Position numbers and translations under genes: made by a program. The notes under the pieces are model-generated. The model was not told the origin of the DNA. It made no database searches and saw only the letters and a program-made list of their open reading frames with translations. Positions 25,181 through 35,355 of a DNA stretch of 64,000 bases are shown here, piece by piece (positions within the stretch are counted from its first letter, which is position 1; each line of letters begins with the position of its first letter). Origin of the DNA: an uncultured bacterium (GTDB lineage Bacteria > Planctomycetota > Phycisphaerae > Phycisphaerales > SM1A02); contig CAITDI010000088.1 in NCBI GenBank assembly GCA_903891095.1, forward strand, positions 18,270 through 82,269. Reading direction: 5' to 3'.

Positions 25181-27700
25181 ATGCAGCAAGCCGACCCGAC
25201 GCCGAGCGCGCCACGAACTGACTCCGCCGACGCGCCCGCCGCGGCGAGCAGGGGACTCGGCGGCGCCGTGCTCGACCTCTTCTCGAGCGTGCGGTTCGGC
25301 ATCGTCCTGCTGGTGCTCCTGTTCGTGTACTCGACGATCGGCTCGGCGGGCGTGCTGTACCCCGAGGGCTGGAACATCCTCTCCGCCGACAACTGGGCGC
25401 ATGACCAGCTGCGCCAGTGGCGGCCGTTCGAGATGACCGAGTTCGAGTGGTTCAACTGGTGGCCGTTCAGCACGCTCATGCTGCTGATCGCGGCCAATGT
25501 GATCGTGACCACGCTGCGGCGCATCCCGTTCAAGCCCGTCAACTACGGCGTCTGGGCGATCCACACGGGCATCGTGGTGCTGATCGTCGGGTCGTTCGTG
25601 TACTTCGGCAGCAAGGTCGAGGGCGACACGCCCGTCGCGCGGCGCGTGGTCGTCGCGGAGTTCGACGCGACGCAGCCCGACGGCAGCACAAAGCGCGAGC
25701 GCGTGCAGTTTCTCGCGTCGCCCGGCCAGCGTGTCGAGAGCGGCAGCGGCGCGCTGCGCACGTCGTTCGCGGTCACGCAGGTCGATCCCGCGTGGGAGCT
25801 GCTCACGGGCGATGACAAGGGCAAGCGCGTCTACAGCGTGACGGTGATGGTCGAGCGCAACGGCAAGCGCTTCATGCGCCAGCTGCTCGCGGGCAAGCCC
25901 GAGCTCACCGAGGACCTGATCTTCACCAACGACCAGAAGCAGCCCGTCAAGCGCGCGATCAAGGAGATCGGCAAGCCGATCTTCGACGACACGCTTGCGC
26001 TGAGCCTCGACTACGCGCCGCAGGAGTGGTTCTACCTGCGCAACGACCTCGTCAAGTCGTGGGCGCTGTACGTGCGGCCGCTTGGCGAGACGAAATGGAC
26101 GGAGCGCCCGATCCGCGGATTGCCGCTCTACAACGATCGCATCGGCAGTCGCGACGATGTCTACCAGCAGCCGGGCGACGACGTGCTCGCGCTCGATCCG
26201 ATCGATGTCGCGGTCGGGCCCGCGGCCGCGGATGATCCGTTTGCCGACGTGACGTTCCGCGTGAGCGGCTACCTTCGCTATGCGATGGAGCGCACGAAGA
26301 TCGTCGACGGCGGACCGAGCGCGCCGCTCAATCCCGTTGTGTTTCTCGAGGTCGCCGACGGCCGTGGACAGAAGGCGAGCTACAGGCTCGTCGCGCGAGA
26401 TCCCGAGCGTTCGCGCGCCGACGCGGGCGCGCTGCGTTTCGTCTCGCTCGCGGGTGAAGGCGAGATCGAGCGCTTCAAGCGGCAGCCGTCGCTCACGGTG
26501 CGCGTGCCCGCCAAGAACATCGAGATCCACGAGGACATCCGCGATGTCGCGAGCTCGAACCCCGACGCGCCGTTTGTCGAGATCAAGGGCTCGGAGATCG
26601 ATCTCGGTGGCGGCAAGTTGTCCGCGCCGTATGCGTACCGCGTGATCAGCGTGCGCGACGATGTTCCGCTGCGCGATCAGTTTCTCGCGCTCGCGACCGT
26701 CGAGGTGCGCACGCCGAAGGGCGTCTTCCGCCGCTGGGTGTTCGACGATGCGTCGCTCACGCGCGACGTGGTCAAGGCCGACGCCTCCGACGCGCACGGC
26801 GCGCCGAGCATTGCGGATCCGTCCATCGAGCTCGCGTTCGAGCCCGGCAACGGGCTCGCGCTGGTCGTTCTCGCGCACGGACCCGAAGCGGGGCGCCTGC
26901 GCATGGTCTCGACGATCGCGGGCGCGGCGCAGGTCAAGGAACTCAAGCCGCGCGAGGCGACCGAGCTCGCCGCGGGCGTGACGGTGCGCGTCGACGAACT
27001 CTTCGAGCGCGCCGCGACCGAGTCCAAGCCGCTGGTGATCCCGCGCGCGGAACGGCAGCGCGACGCGATGGAGACGTTCGCGCAGATCAAGCTCGACGTG
27101 CCCGGCGCGACCGCCGGCAGCGCGTCGCAGTGGATCCCGTTCAACCGCTGGGTGTTTGACGCGCAGGAGGACGCCCTCCGCCGCACGCCGTACGAGCCGC
27201 GCGTCGTCACGCTTGCGGACGGCCGCAAGGTTGAAGTGATGTTCTCGCGCCAGCGCCTGCCGCTCGGCACCGCGGTGGCGCTCGAGGAGTTCGTGCTGAC
27301 GTCGCACATCGGCGGATTCACGGGTTCGCAGGGGAGCATCCGCGACTACATGAGCGCGGTTCGGTTCAAGGGCGTGCACGCCGCGGCCTGGAGCGAGCCG
27401 CAGCGCGTGAGCGTCAACGAACCCGTCGAACACGACGGCCTGTGGTACTTCCAGGCGCAGTGGGATCCGCCCGACATGCGGCAGGCCGAGGACGGCACCG
27501 CGAGCGCGGGCCTCAACTACACCGTGCTCGGCGTGGGTAACCGCGTGGGCGTCCATGTGCAGCTCGCGGGCTGCTGCATCGCGGTGCTCGGCATGATCTA
27601 CGCGTTCTACGTCAAGCCCGTGATCAAGCGTCGTCGGCAAGACGAGGTCCTCGCGGGCCTCGGCCGCGGTCGCGACGGCGGAAGGCAGGTGCAGCCATGA
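25181..27700 (+). CDS. resB: cytochrome c assembly protein ResB (CcsB-like)
   Basis: This 839-residue protein belongs to the ResB/Ccs1 family of system II cytochrome c maturation, which carries haem with CcsA. Seen: membrane segments at about residues 38-58, 92-112 and 122-142, then a large periplasmic region of about 650 residues. A last membrane segment follows near 795-815 (LAGCCIAVLGMIYAFYVKP), a typical ResB topology though longer than usual. ATG 25181 was chosen because the N-terminus is then a short cytoplasmic tail; GTG 25136 would be closer to the TAGCAT box at 25109-25114 and is possible. Its end overlaps ccsA by four bases (ATGA). Confidence 0.82.
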   Translation: MQQADPTPSAPRTDSADAPAAASRGLGGAVLDLFSSVRFGIVLLVLLFVYSTIGSAGVLYPEGWNILSADNWAHDQLRQWRPFEMTEFEWFNWWPFSTLMLLIAANVIVTTLRRIPFKPVNYGVWAIHTGIVVLIVGSFVYFGSKVEGDTPVARRVVVAEFDATQPDGSTKRERVQFLASPGQRVESGSGALRTSFAVTQVDPAWELLTGDDKGKRVYSVTVMVERNGKRFMRQLLAGKPELTEDLIFTNDQKQPVKRAIKEIGKPIFDDTLALSLDYAPQEWFYLRNDLVKSWALYVRPLGETKWTERPIRGLPLYNDRIGSRDDVYQQPGDDVLALDPIDVAVGPAAADDPFADVTFRVSGYLRYAMERTKIVDGGPSAPLNPVVFLEVADGRGQKASYRLVARDPERSRADAGALRFVSLAGEGEIERFKRQPSLTVRVPAKNIEIHEDIRDVASSNPDAPFVEIKGSEIDLGGGKLSAPYAYRVISVRDDVPLRDQFLALATVEVRTPKGVFRRWVFDDASLTRDVVKADASDAHGAPSIADPSIELAFEPGNGLALVVLAHGPEAGRLRMVSTIAGAAQVKELKPREATELAAGVTVRVDELFERAATESKPLVIPRAERQRDAMETFAQIKLDVPGATAGSASQWIPFNRWVFDAQEDALRRTPYEPRVVTLADGRKVEVMFSRQRLPLGTAVALEEFVLTSHIGGFTGSQGSIRDYMSAVRFKGVHAAAWSEPQRVSVNEPVEHDGLWYFQAQWDPPDMRQAEDGTASAGLNYTVLGVGNRVGVHVQLAGCCIAVLGMIYAFYVKPVIKRRRQDEVLAGLGRGRDGGRQVQP

Positions 27701-29511
27701 AGCGCTGGATGAACGCACTTCGCACGCTTCTGGCGACGGCCTGCGTGATCGCATGCGGCGTCGTTTGCGCGCAGCCCGCGCGCGGCCATGCGTCGGCGGA
27801 TGCGTCGGTGGTTGCGTCGGCGGATGCGCCGGCGGATGCGCCGGCGGATACGCCGTTCGCACAGCGCGTCGACCTCACGCCGCTCGCGACGGTCGCCGTG
27901 CAGAACGACGGCCGGCTCAAGAGCATGTCGAGCCTCGCGAGCGAGCTCATGAGCGCGGTGTCAGGGCCGAAGGAGATCGCGGGGCAGCCGCCGCTCTTCA
28001 CCTACATCGACATGGTGCTGCGCCCCGACGCGTACCGCGACGCCGACGTGATCTACGTCAAGAGCGCGGGTCCGCGCGCGCGCATCGCCGAGGCGGTGCT
28101 CGCCGACGATCTCCTGCCCGAAACGCGCACGCGCATGGACGCGTTCCGCGCCAGCGGCCTGATCTCCGAGACGATGCTCTCGCGGCCCGGCGTGCTCAAG
28201 GTCCTGCGCGAGATGCAGCAGGATCTCGTGCGCACCGCGAAGTCCATGGACGCGATCGAGTCGGCGCTCGCCGTCAAGGACCCGCGCTTTCTCCTCGCGC
28301 GCATGCAGATCGTCCCGCGCGGCGACGGCGACACGCAGAAGCCGTGGCACACGATCGCCGACGTGATGTTCGCCGACGGCAAGGAGCCCGTGCCTGGCTC
28401 GATGCTGCTGCTCGCCGAGAAGCGCGATCCGCCCGCCGATCTCTCGCCCGAGGTTCGCGGCGCGGTCGGCGACGCGTGGCGTGCGTTCGTCAACGCGTGG
28501 CTCAAGACCGACGCCGACGGCGTGAACACCGCCGCCGCCAAGCTCGCCGCGGTGCTGCCGACGATCGATCCCGCGAACTATCCCGATCGCGGCCGCCTTG
28601 CGTGGGAGCACTGGTACTTCGCCAACGGCCACATGACCAAGACATGGCTCGTCTACATGGCGAGCGCGATCTTTCTCCTGCTCGGGTTCGTGTGGAAATG
28701 GCCGCGCGCGCGACGCATCGGCTTCGGCATCTTCGCCGTCGCGGTGGTGCTGCACACGGCGGCGGTGTTCCTGCGTTGGTACATCGCGGGCCGCTGGCCG
28801 AACTCGAACATGTTCGAGGCCGTCACGACCAGCGCGTGGTTCGGCTGCCTCGGCGCGATCGCGATCGAGTGCTTCGTACGACGCACCGCGATGTGCGGGC
28901 TGTTCGCGCTCGGCGGCGCGGTGACGGCGATGGTCGCGCTGATGGCCGCGTATTTCCTGCCCGTGCAGCTCAACGCGAACATCTCGAACATGATGCCCGT
29001 GCTGCACGACGTGTGGCTCTACATCCACACCAACGTGGTGATCTTCAGCTATGTGCTGATCTTCATGGCGGCGATCTCGGCGCTGCTCTATCTCGGGCAC
29101 CGCGCGCTCGGCGGTGCCGCGACCTTCGCGCGCGTCGGCGGGGCGGGCAGCCTGATCGTCGCTGGCAACCACGGCGAGGAGCGCATGGCCACGGGGCGCG
29201 CGGCATTCGGCGAGATCCTCGACGGCGTGACGATGGTGCTCATGGAGCTGTCGTTCGTCATGCTCTGGACCGGCATCGTGATGGGCGCGATCTGGGCCGA
29301 CCACTCGTGGGGGCGCCCATGGGGCTGGGACCCGAAGGAAGTGTTCGCGCTGAACACGTTCATCGTGTTCGCGGTGCTGGTGCACGTGCGGCTGAAGGTC
29401 AAGGACAAGGGGCTGTGGACCGCCGTGCTCGCCGTCGTCGGCGCCGCGGTGATGCTCTTCAACTGGATCGTGATCAACTTTGTGATCACGGGGTTGCATA
29501 GCTACGCGTGA
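27697..29511 (+). CDS. ccsA: cytochrome c assembly protein CcsA
   Basis: This 604-residue protein is the CcsA haem-handling partner of ResB. Seen: a signal-like N-terminus, about 280 periplasmic residues, then some eight membrane helices with RWPNSNMFEAVTTSAWF, conserved His residues (VLHDVWLYIHTNVVIFSY), and the WWD haem motif WADHSWGRPWGWDPKEV at residues 533-549. The extra N-terminal domain is unlike the 300-residue minimal CcsA. It is like the longer planctomycete or epsilonproteobacterial-type proteins (inference). Codons around 27788-27851 are a 12-base tandem repeat encoding A-D-A-P. Its last bases are duplicated downstream at 29592-29635. Confidence 0.88.
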   Translation: MKRWMNALRTLLATACVIACGVVCAQPARGHASADASVVASADAPADAPADTPFAQRVDLTPLATVAVQNDGRLKSMSSLASELMSAVSGPKEIAGQPPLFTYIDMVLRPDAYRDADVIYVKSAGPRARIAEAVLADDLLPETRTRMDAFRASGLISETMLSRPGVLKVLREMQQDLVRTAKSMDAIESALAVKDPRFLLARMQIVPRGDGDTQKPWHTIADVMFADGKEPVPGSMLLLAEKRDPPADLSPEVRGAVGDAWRAFVNAWLKTDADGVNTAAAKLAAVLPTIDPANYPDRGRLAWEHWYFANGHMTKTWLVYMASAIFLLLGFVWKWPRARRIGFGIFAVAVVLHTAAVFLRWYIAGRWPNSNMFEAVTTSAWFGCLGAIAIECFVRRTAMCGLFALGGAVTAMVALMAAYFLPVQLNANISNMMPVLHDVWLYIHTNVVIFSYVLIFMAAISALLYLGHRALGGAATFARVGGAGSLIVAGNHGEERMATGRAAFGEILDGVTMVLMELSFVMLWTGIVMGAIWADHSWGRPWGWDPKEVFALNTFIVFAVLVHVRLKVKDKGLWTAVLAVVGAAVMLFNWIVINFVITGLHSYA

Positions 29512-29635
29512 GGGGCTGGGCGGTCGAGCCGCGCGCTCCCTGCCAAAGCACCGACGCGGCGTGAGCCGCGTTGGTGCGCTCAGATGACGGGTGATCACGG
29601 GGTTGCACAGCTACGCGTGAGGGGCTGGGCGGTCG
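29483..29635. repeat. 44-base direct duplication of the ccsA 3' end
   Basis: Bases 29483-29526 (last nine codons, stop and 15 following bases of ccsA) recur at 29592-29635 with one mismatch. Between them, at 29548-29577, lies a 13-base-pair hairpin with loop GTGA (one G-U pair) and no T-run. The copy marks an insertion or duplication event just after the operon. Confidence 0.85.
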
Positions 29636-29645
29636 TTGGGCCAGT

Positions 29646-29829
29646 CATGGGTGCCCTCACGGCCGCCGAGTCGATGGACGTGTGGTGTCGTTCGACGTCC
29701 GCGGCGAGCCTGAGGGTGGGGGTTGGGAATCTCACAGGTCGTCGTGCTTCCTTACGCCCACCCGCAGGCTCGGCCATGACGAGTTGCCGAGACGACGTGT
29801 CCACTGACTGGCCGGCCATGCGGGCACCC
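29646..29829. repeat. inverted-repeat element, copy 1
   Basis: About 184 bases. The ends are inverted repeats (CATGGGTGCCCTCACGGCC against GGCCGGCCATGCGGGCACCC), and an inner pair (GCGAGCCTGAGGGTGGG against CCCACCCGCAGGCTCGG) makes a long imperfect hairpin. A second copy begins 248 bases further on. There is no coding capacity. Confidence 0.8.
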
Positions 29830-29893
29830 GCCGAGGTCGACGTCTTGCGACGTTCGTACCCACAGGCTCAGCCGACCCGCCGGACTCGACACT

Positions 29894-31484
<1,591 letters not shown>

Positions 31485-31565
31485 GCGAAACCTCCTCCGC
31501 AGAGTCGGCATATCGTGCGCGCCTCGCATCCCGAAGCTCCGTAGGAGGATTTCGGGTCTGCAGGC

Positions 31566-32137
31566 ATTCGCTCGCGCATCGCATGCGCTGTCGTTCTTGC
31601 GTCCGTCATCTCTGGCGTCGCCCACGCGCAGTGGGCGATCACCAATCTGGCCCCGCTTTCGGGCGATGACCGGTGCGAGGCGCGTGCGGTGTCGAATCAC
31701 GGACTCGTGATCTCCGGCGTCTCGTACAGCGCGGTCAATCCGAGCCGACCTGTGCGTTGGTCGTCCGCGGGCGTGGCGCAGGCGCTGCAGCTGCCCACGG
31801 GCTACACGATGGGCGTCGCGCGGAGCCTTTCCAACGATGGTTCGATCGCCGTCGGCGAGGTCAGCTCGGCAACCGTGGTAATGCCCGTGAAGTGGACCGC
31901 CACGGGCACCGCGCAGCTGCTCACGCTCATCCCGGGCTGCAACATGGGCTACGCGACGGGAATCTCGATCGACGGCACCATGGCTCGGTGGTCGCGGGCG
32001 GGATGCGTCGCACCGACGGTACGCGGTACGCGGTCAAGTGGGCGCCGCCGGCCTGCCCCGCGGACGTCAACGGTGATCGCATCGTCTCGGGCGCCGACCT
32101 CGGTCTGCTGCTGACTTCGTGGGGGGCGTTCCCGTGA
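31566..32137 (+). pseudogene. broken secreted HAF-repeat protein with dockerin-like tail
   Basis: One frame encodes a signal-like segment (IACAVVLASVISGVAHAQ), then WAITNLAPLSGDDRCEARAV, SNHGLVISG and SLSNDGSIAVGEVSSA, HAF-type repeats of secreted proteins. Near 31980-31990 the match jumps to another frame (VVAGGMRRTDGTRYAVKW) that ends in PADVNGDRIVSGADLGLLLT, the dockerin-like tail of this organism. No ATG/GTG starts the signal; an ATT at 31566 sits where one is expected, and the AGGAGGA at 31543 has no start codon at proper spacing. A lost start and a frameshift together point to a pseudogene. A sequencing error could explain the shift but not both. Confidence 0.65.
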
Positions 32138-32138
32138 C

Positions 32139-32213
32139 AAAAATGAGCGCCGAGGCGCGGCGCATCCGCGGTGTGCATCTCCGCGGATCTCCCCCATGTG
32201 CGCCGCGCCTCGG
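32139..32213 (-). terminator. nested hairpin terminator for the small membrane gene
   Basis: A perfect 15-base-pair outer stem (32150-32164 with 32199-32213) encloses an eight-base-pair inner stem (32164-32171 with 32181-32188). Read on the minus strand it is followed by CTCATTTTTG, so it ends transcription of the gene at 32255-32590. Confidence 0.75.
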
Positions 32214-32254
32214 ATTGCCTCGATGGAGCTGCGAGGGCTTTCCCCTCCCTCGGC

Positions 32255-32590
32255 TTACTTGCCGACGAGAATCGGCCGCATGACAGCGACCTCGGCCCGA
32301 AGCGACGACGAGTCGCCCGCCTGGCGCACGCGAAGCGCCGAACCGCGGTCGCGTGCCTCGGCGCTGGCCGCTGTTCCAGATTCGATGACCTGCGTGCGAG
32401 CCGGCTCGGCGCGGGCGATCACGCCGCTCGGGACGAGATTTTGCTCGGCCCGGTTGCCCAACAGGTAGCTCGCGCTGAGCGCGAGGAAGAGCGAGCCGGC
32501 CGCGACGGTCGCGATCAAGCCGCGGCTCCCCTCGATGCGGTCAGCAAAGGTGTCGGGGCATTCGGTCGAGTTGAGGTGTTGCCTGTGCAT
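32255..32590 (-). CDS. small single-pass membrane protein downstream of an ECF sigma factor
   Basis: This 111-residue protein is not recognised. It has a short N-terminus, one membrane helix at about residues 26-46 (LIATVAAGSLFLALSASYLL), and a soluble tail. The ATG at 32590 has AAGGAG eight bases upstream. It lies 110 bases downstream of the sigma gene on the same strand and ends at a terminator. Its position suggests an anti-sigma or sensor role, but the N-terminus is too short for a classical zinc anti-sigma domain and no HxxxCxxC motif is present. Confidence 0.6.
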   Translation of the reverse strand: MHRQHLNSTECPDTFADRIEGSRGLIATVAAGSLFLALSASYLLGNRAEQNLVPSGVIARAEPARTQVIESGTAASAEARDRGSALRVRQAGDSSSLRAEVAVMRPILVGK

Positions 32591-32699
32591 GTCTCTGCTC
32601 CTTGCTTGGTGGGGGTGCGCAGCAAGCGCCGCGTCAACACCAAGAGCGCAGGACATCCCGAGGTCTAACACCCTTTCGTACGAATTTTCCGACGGATCA

Positions 32700-33356
32700 T
32701 CAGCCGAGCACGTTGGTGGTGCCGCCTTCGCGCTGCATGAGCTCGCGCAGCGCTTTGCGCGCACGCGATTCGAGCATCGCGGTCGCGTCGGTCGTCCGAC
32801 CAAGTTCCGCCGCGGTCGATTCGAGCGACAGCTGGTTCTTGACCCGAAGCAGCAGGACGCGCCGCTGGTCGTCGGGGAGCCGAGCGAGGCACCGCGCGAG
32901 CTGCTCGCGGAACTCGTCACGCGTGGCGATGCGCGATGGGGAGGGATCGCGGCTGCCAACTTCACGAGGCCCTTCGTTGGTCTCGATGAAGAGCTCGCCG
33001 CGTTCGCTGCGCTTGCGGGCTTTCCAGCGGCGTGCCTCGTCGCGGATCCTGTTGTCCACGATCCTGACTGCGAGGGCCCTGACTTCGGCCTCGCGCCCCG
33101 GCTTGAACATCTCGCGATAGCCCCAGAGATCGAGTAGCGCTTTCTGGGTGAGGTCCTCGTGCTCGACGCGCGTGAGCAGGTACGCGCTGGTGCGCGACTG
33201 CGCGAGTTCCAGCATCAACTTGCCGTACCGCTTGAGGAAATCATCAAGCGCCCGAGGATCGCCCTGCGCGAGCCGGGCGAAGATGACGAATGTCTCGCCG
33301 CGGTCATCCGCGCGGGGAGGTTGGTCATCGGCGCTGGGCTGGTCTGGATTGGACAT
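32700..33356 (-). CDS. ECF-type RNA polymerase sigma factor
   Basis: This 218-residue protein has the two ECF sigma regions. Region 2: LAQGDPRALDDFLKRYGKLM and RVEHEDLTQKALLDLWGYRE. Region 4: ARLPDDQRRVLLLRVKNQLS and STAAELGRTTDATAMLESRA. The helix-turn-helix recognition segment is STAAELGRTTDATA. This pattern resembles planctomycete ECF groups. It likely redirects RNA polymerase to a stress or envelope regulon, probably including the membrane gene behind it (inference). ATG 33356 has no evident ribosome site. Confidence 0.85.
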   Translation of the reverse strand: MSNPDQPSADDQPPRADDRGETFVIFARLAQGDPRALDDFLKRYGKLMLELAQSRTSAYLLTRVEHEDLTQKALLDLWGYREMFKPGREAEVRALAVRIVDNRIRDEARRWKARKRSERGELFIETNEGPREVGSRDPSPSRIATRDEFREQLARCLARLPDDQRRVLLLRVKNQLSLESTAAELGRTTDATAMLESRARKALRELMQREGGTTNVLG

Positions 33357-33466
33357 GGAGGCGAGTCAAGGCAGGGCTGTGAGCGGTGCATCGATTAGAC
33401 AGCAATTCCGTTGGAAACAGAAGAGAAAAACCACGCGGCGGCGGTCGGAATTCACATGTCGGTCAT

Positions 33467-34066
33467 TCACGCGCCGTAGACGCGGCGTCGCGCTCGGTCG
33501 ATGGTGTCCTGCACCTCGTTGCGACGCGCTGCCAGCGGAGCATCCGCAGGCAACGCCATCAGCGCCGCAGGCAGCAGCGTGAACAGCGGCCGGTACTTGG
33601 TGGCGAGGCCTGGCCGTGCAACGGGGTCGACGCGGACGCCGTTGTCGAGAAAATCCGCGAGTTTCACGGTCAGCGCGTCGGTGGACGCGCGGATCGCTCC
33701 TGCGATCTCGTCGGCGTAGATCTCGTTGCGGATCGCGTCGTGGCTGCGCGTGTCGCCTGCGGCGGCGCGGTCGCGTGCAAGGGCGTCGATGTCGGGCAGC
33801 GTGACGAGCTCCACGGTCCGCGCGACGCGCGGGCCGAATATCGCCTCGATGCTGCCGAGTGCGCGTGCGCGCGGCTCGCCATCAGGGGCATTGGCTGGGA
33901 CATGCTCCGCAGCGTCCTCCACGACATCGTGCAGCAGGGCGGCGATCACGAGGCCGGCGTCGGTCACGCCAAGTTGAAGGAGCACATTGCTCGCAACGCG
34001 CAGCGTGTGATCGACTGGCGATGAGCCAATTTTGCGAGGACCTGCGCTACCGAGCGTGTCGCGCAT
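33467..34066 (-). CDS. HD-domain hydrolase, RelA/SpoT-like
   Basis: This 199-residue protein has an HD metal-dependent phosphohydrolase domain. Seen: PVDHTLRVASNVL, then VIAALLHDVVEDAAEH with the HD pair, AIRNEIYADE, and VKLADFLDN, which stands where SpoT-type hydrolases have LADRLHN. It resembles small alarmone hydrolases that cleave (p)ppGpp, but Asn/His differences in the last motif make the substrate uncertain. ATG 34066 was chosen because GGAAGG stands four bases before it; a GTG at 34096 gives ten more residues. Confidence 0.75.
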   Translation of the reverse strand: MRDTLGSAGPRKIGSSPVDHTLRVASNVLLQLGVTDAGLVIAALLHDVVEDAAEHVPANAPDGEPRARALGSIEAIFGPRVARTVELVTLPDIDALARDRAAAGDTRSHDAIRNEIYADEIAGAIRASTDALTVKLADFLDNGVRVDPVARPGLATKYRPLFTLLPAALMALPADAPLAARRNEVQDTIDRARRRVYGA

Positions 34067-34150
34067 GAGACCTTCCGCGCGCGAGAGAACGGGCACTCGC
34101 GCACCGCTTCATGAAAACGCGCTTGGATCGCTGGGTCCATCGTGCGTCAT

Positions 34151-35116
34151 TCACGCAGGGTGCTTCGGCTTCCGCCCCTCAAGCACCGCCGCGACATCGC
34201 GCACGACCCAGCTCATGTTGTCCATCGCCGTCATCGTGCGGCTCGCGAGATGCGGCGCGAGGTGCACGTTCGGCAATCCGAGAAGGGGGCACGAGTCGGT
34301 GATCGGCTCGGGGTCGTGCACGTCGAGCAGCGCCGCGGCCGCGGGATTCGCGCGCATCCACTCGGCCAGCGCGTCGGTGTCGATCACGCAGCCGCGCGAG
34401 GTGTTGATCAGGATCGCATCGGGCCGCAGCAGCGCGATCAGCTCGCGCCCGACAAAGCGCTTGTTGCTCGCGCGGCCGTCGATGTGCACCGTGATCACAT
34501 CGCACTCGGCGAAGAGTTCCTCGACCGACACCGGCTCCGCGCCCTTGCGGTGTTCCGCCGCGATCTCCGTGACATCGTTGTAGACCACGGTGAATCCGAT
34601 CGCGCGCGCGACCTCGGCCACGCGCTTGCCGATGCGCCCGAGCCCGAGGATGCCGAGCACGAGCTCGTCCATCTGCCAGAGCCCGACGACGTCCTGGCGG
34701 AGTTCGTCCCACTCGTTCTTCGTCACCGGCTCCTCGAGAAAGAGCCGCGGCCGCAGCGCGTCGCACAGCAGGCACACGACGTACTCCACGACCGCCTGCG
34801 TGTTGGCGTCGGGGGTGGACACGACCTCGACCCCACGCGCCTTGCACGCCGCGATGTCGATGTTGTCGGTTCCGACGCCCGCGCGACCGACCACCTTGAG
34901 GTTCGGGAGCCTGGCGAGCAGCTTCGCGTCGACCTGCGTGTAGGTCCGCACGACCAACGCCTCGACGGCGTGCGCAGCCTCCGCGAACCGCGGGTCGTCC
35001 ACGCCTGCGTGGATCACCTCGCAGCGCTCGGCGAGCCAGGAGGCGGCTTCATCCGCGAGATGCTCGGTGACGACTGCAAGCGGCTTGGGCGATTTCGGTG
35101 CGGATGTCTGGTCCAT
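34151..35116 (-). CDS. NAD-dependent 2-hydroxyacid dehydrogenase (phosphoglycerate-dehydrogenase family)
   Basis: This 321-residue protein is of the SerA/CtBP family. Seen: VVGRAGVGTDNIDIAACKAR, the Rossmann motif LGILGLGRIGKRVAEVARAI, and ILINTSRGCVIDTDAL with the catalytic Arg. LLDVHDPEPITDSCPLLGLP follows with the catalytic Glu, and VHLAPHLASRT with the catalytic His. There is no C-terminal ACT domain, so it is the short form; the true substrate may be 3-phosphoglycerate or another 2-hydroxyacid. ATG 35116 was chosen as family start. A TATCCT box lies 17 bases upstream. Confidence 0.85.
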   Translation of the reverse strand: MDQTSAPKSPKPLAVVTEHLADEAASWLAERCEVIHAGVDDPRFAEAAHAVEALVVRTYTQVDAKLLARLPNLKVVGRAGVGTDNIDIAACKARGVEVVSTPDANTQAVVEYVVCLLCDALRPRLFLEEPVTKNEWDELRQDVVGLWQMDELVLGILGLGRIGKRVAEVARAIGFTVVYNDVTEIAAEHRKGAEPVSVEELFAECDVITVHIDGRASNKRFVGRELIALLRPDAILINTSRGCVIDTDALAEWMRANPAAAALLDVHDPEPITDSCPLLGLPNVHLAPHLASRTMTAMDNMSWVVRDVAAVLEGRKPKHPA

Positions 35117-35133
35117 GGGCGGCAAGGTCGGCG

Positions 35134-35139
35134 AGGATA
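35134..35139 (-). promoter_or_regulatory. -10-like box TATCCT before the dehydrogenase
   Basis: It ends 17 bases before the ATG at 35116, so a leader of about ten bases would result. Confidence 0.3.
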
Positions 35140-35355
35140 GGCGCAAACCCGCCTTCATGCCGTCCGAGAACGGGCGACGACCCCGCGCCATCCCGTCGGA
35201 CCCTCACAGACGGTCCCCGCCTGCGCGCGTTGCGCGGATGTCACGAATGGAACCCCCGCGCCGCGCCGATCACGCTTCGGGTCCTCTTCCTGCGCTCGCC
35301 GAGCGCGGGTTGCGGGCTTCTTGCGGTGAATCCCACCGCGCCGGAGGCGAGAGTC

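Noticed and set aside
24134..27862. 1242-codon minus-strand open frame
   Set aside because: Only its last 282 codons (the cyclophilin) are real; the rest is antisense to resB and the ccsA start.
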